Source: JBOFOR01 sp051654865
Lineage (GTDB): Bacteria; Bacillota; Clostridia; Peptostreptococcales; Peptostreptococcaceae
NCBI GenBank assembly: GCA_051654865.1
Contig: JBOFYV010000046.1
Span: forward strand, 1-6,437
Length of the DNA stretch: 6,437 bases
Direction: 5' to 3'
Shown here one piece after another: positions 5,955-6,437 of this stretch. A program made the position numbers and the translations under genes. The notes under the pieces were generated by a model. That model searched no databases. It had not been told where the DNA came from and saw only the letters and a program-made list of their open reading frames with translations. Numbering within the stretch: position 1 is the first letter of the stretch; the number at the start of each line of letters is the position of its first letter.

Positions 5955-6437
5955 TAAACTAAAAAGAAAATTTATATTTATTAATATGGCTTTACTTACT
6001 ACAGTTTTTATAGCTATTTTCGGTACTATTTTTACTATGACTTATTCTAATATAGTACGTGAAATGAACGGTGAAATGGAAGCCTTATTAAGAGGTAAAC
6101 ATAAACCTAAACCTTACTACAACTATGTAATTGCACAATATGATAATAGTGAAAATATCTTAAATACCTATAATTCTTTTAATACTCACATTGATAATGA
6201 TGATTTAAAGGAATCTGTGATACAAATTCTAAATACTAAAAATAGATCTGGTAAGATCGATATAGATGATACTAAATACTCTTATGTAAAAGAATACTCT
6301 CCTGTTGGAAGTAAGGTTGTTTTACTAGACAGAAGTTATCTACAAAATACAGTCGCCCAACTTTTACGTAGTTTTATATTAGTTGGTGCAGTTAGTTTAA
6401 TAGTGTTATTAATTATTAGTTTTTATTTAACTAATAG
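5947..6437 (+). CDS. Sensor histidine kinase, N-terminal part (cut by window edge)
   Basis: The first 163 residues of the partner kinase are visible. They begin MFDKLKRKF, a basic cytoplasmic tip. A transmembrane helix follows at about 10-33, then an extracellular sensor region of roughly 105 residues (about 34-139) without recognisable domain motifs but with a basic patch 'RGKHKPKPYY' near 49-58. A second transmembrane helix lies at about 141-161, ending SFYLTN. This is the normal layout for a class I sensor kinase; the linker/HAMP, HisKA phospho-acceptor His and HATPase domains should follow beyond the window. GGAGG at 5936-5940, inside the regulator gene, lies 6 bases before the ATG. The call as a kinase rests on topology plus the overlapping response regulator gene, because no catalytic motif is in view. 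Confidence 0.88.
   Translation, partial: MFDKLKRKFIFINMALLTTVFIAIFGTIFTMTYSNIVREMNGEMEALLRGKHKPKPYYNYVIAQYDNSENILNTYNSFNTHIDNDDLKESVIQILNTKNRSGKIDIDDTKYSYVKEYSPVGSKVVLLDRSYLQNTVAQLLRSFILVGAVSLIVLLIISFYLTN

Noticed and set aside
1..6437. CRISPR arrays, tRNA or rRNA genes, insertion sequences or prophage structures
   Set aside because: No regularly spaced repeats, cloverleaf-like sequence, transposase or integrase frame, or terminal inverted repeats flanking genes were seen.

Overview
The window is AT-rich DNA with strong AGGAGG-type Shine-Dalgarno sites, short intergenic gaps, U-tailed hairpin terminators and A/T-ending codons. This fits a low-GC Firmicute of the Clostridia, possibly a Clostridioides/Romboutsia-like member of Peptostreptococcaceae. 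That placement is an inference from style and gene families; no 16S or other marker is present.

Left part (1-1970), all on the minus strand. It holds the 5' end of rnr (RNase R, cut by the window edge), then a metallo-beta-lactamase-fold hydrolase, then a 103-residue protein with a coiled coil followed by a resolvase-like helix-turn-helix. A strong hairpin terminator separates the last two, so they are probably separate transcripts.

Centre (1971-3652). A divergent gap of about 300 bases leads rightward into a MATE-family efflux pump. Its promoter has the hallmarks of a MerR-family target: a TTGACC -35, a TATACT -10, an over-long 19-bp spacer, and a near-perfect dyad across the spacer. No MerR-type regulator lies in the window. 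The pump gene ends inside its own terminator hairpin.

Right part (3731-5199). A two-gene operon joins a VTC/CYTH-type polyphosphate polymerase domain protein to a DUF4956 membrane protein. The genes overlap by 7 bases and end at a clear terminator. The pairing suggests a membrane-associated polyphosphate (or related polymer) machine, with a soluble catalytic tunnel domain and a separate membrane partner.

Far right (5274-6437). An OmpR/PhoB-type response regulator overlaps by 8 bases the start of its sensor histidine kinase. The kinase is cut by the window edge before its catalytic domains. The two-component genes lie directly downstream of the polymerase operon, but a terminator intervenes, so regulation of that operon by this pair is only a hypothesis.

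The two points most worth following are the MerR-type promoter of the MATE gene with no local regulator, and the overlapping VTC-DUF4956 gene pair.
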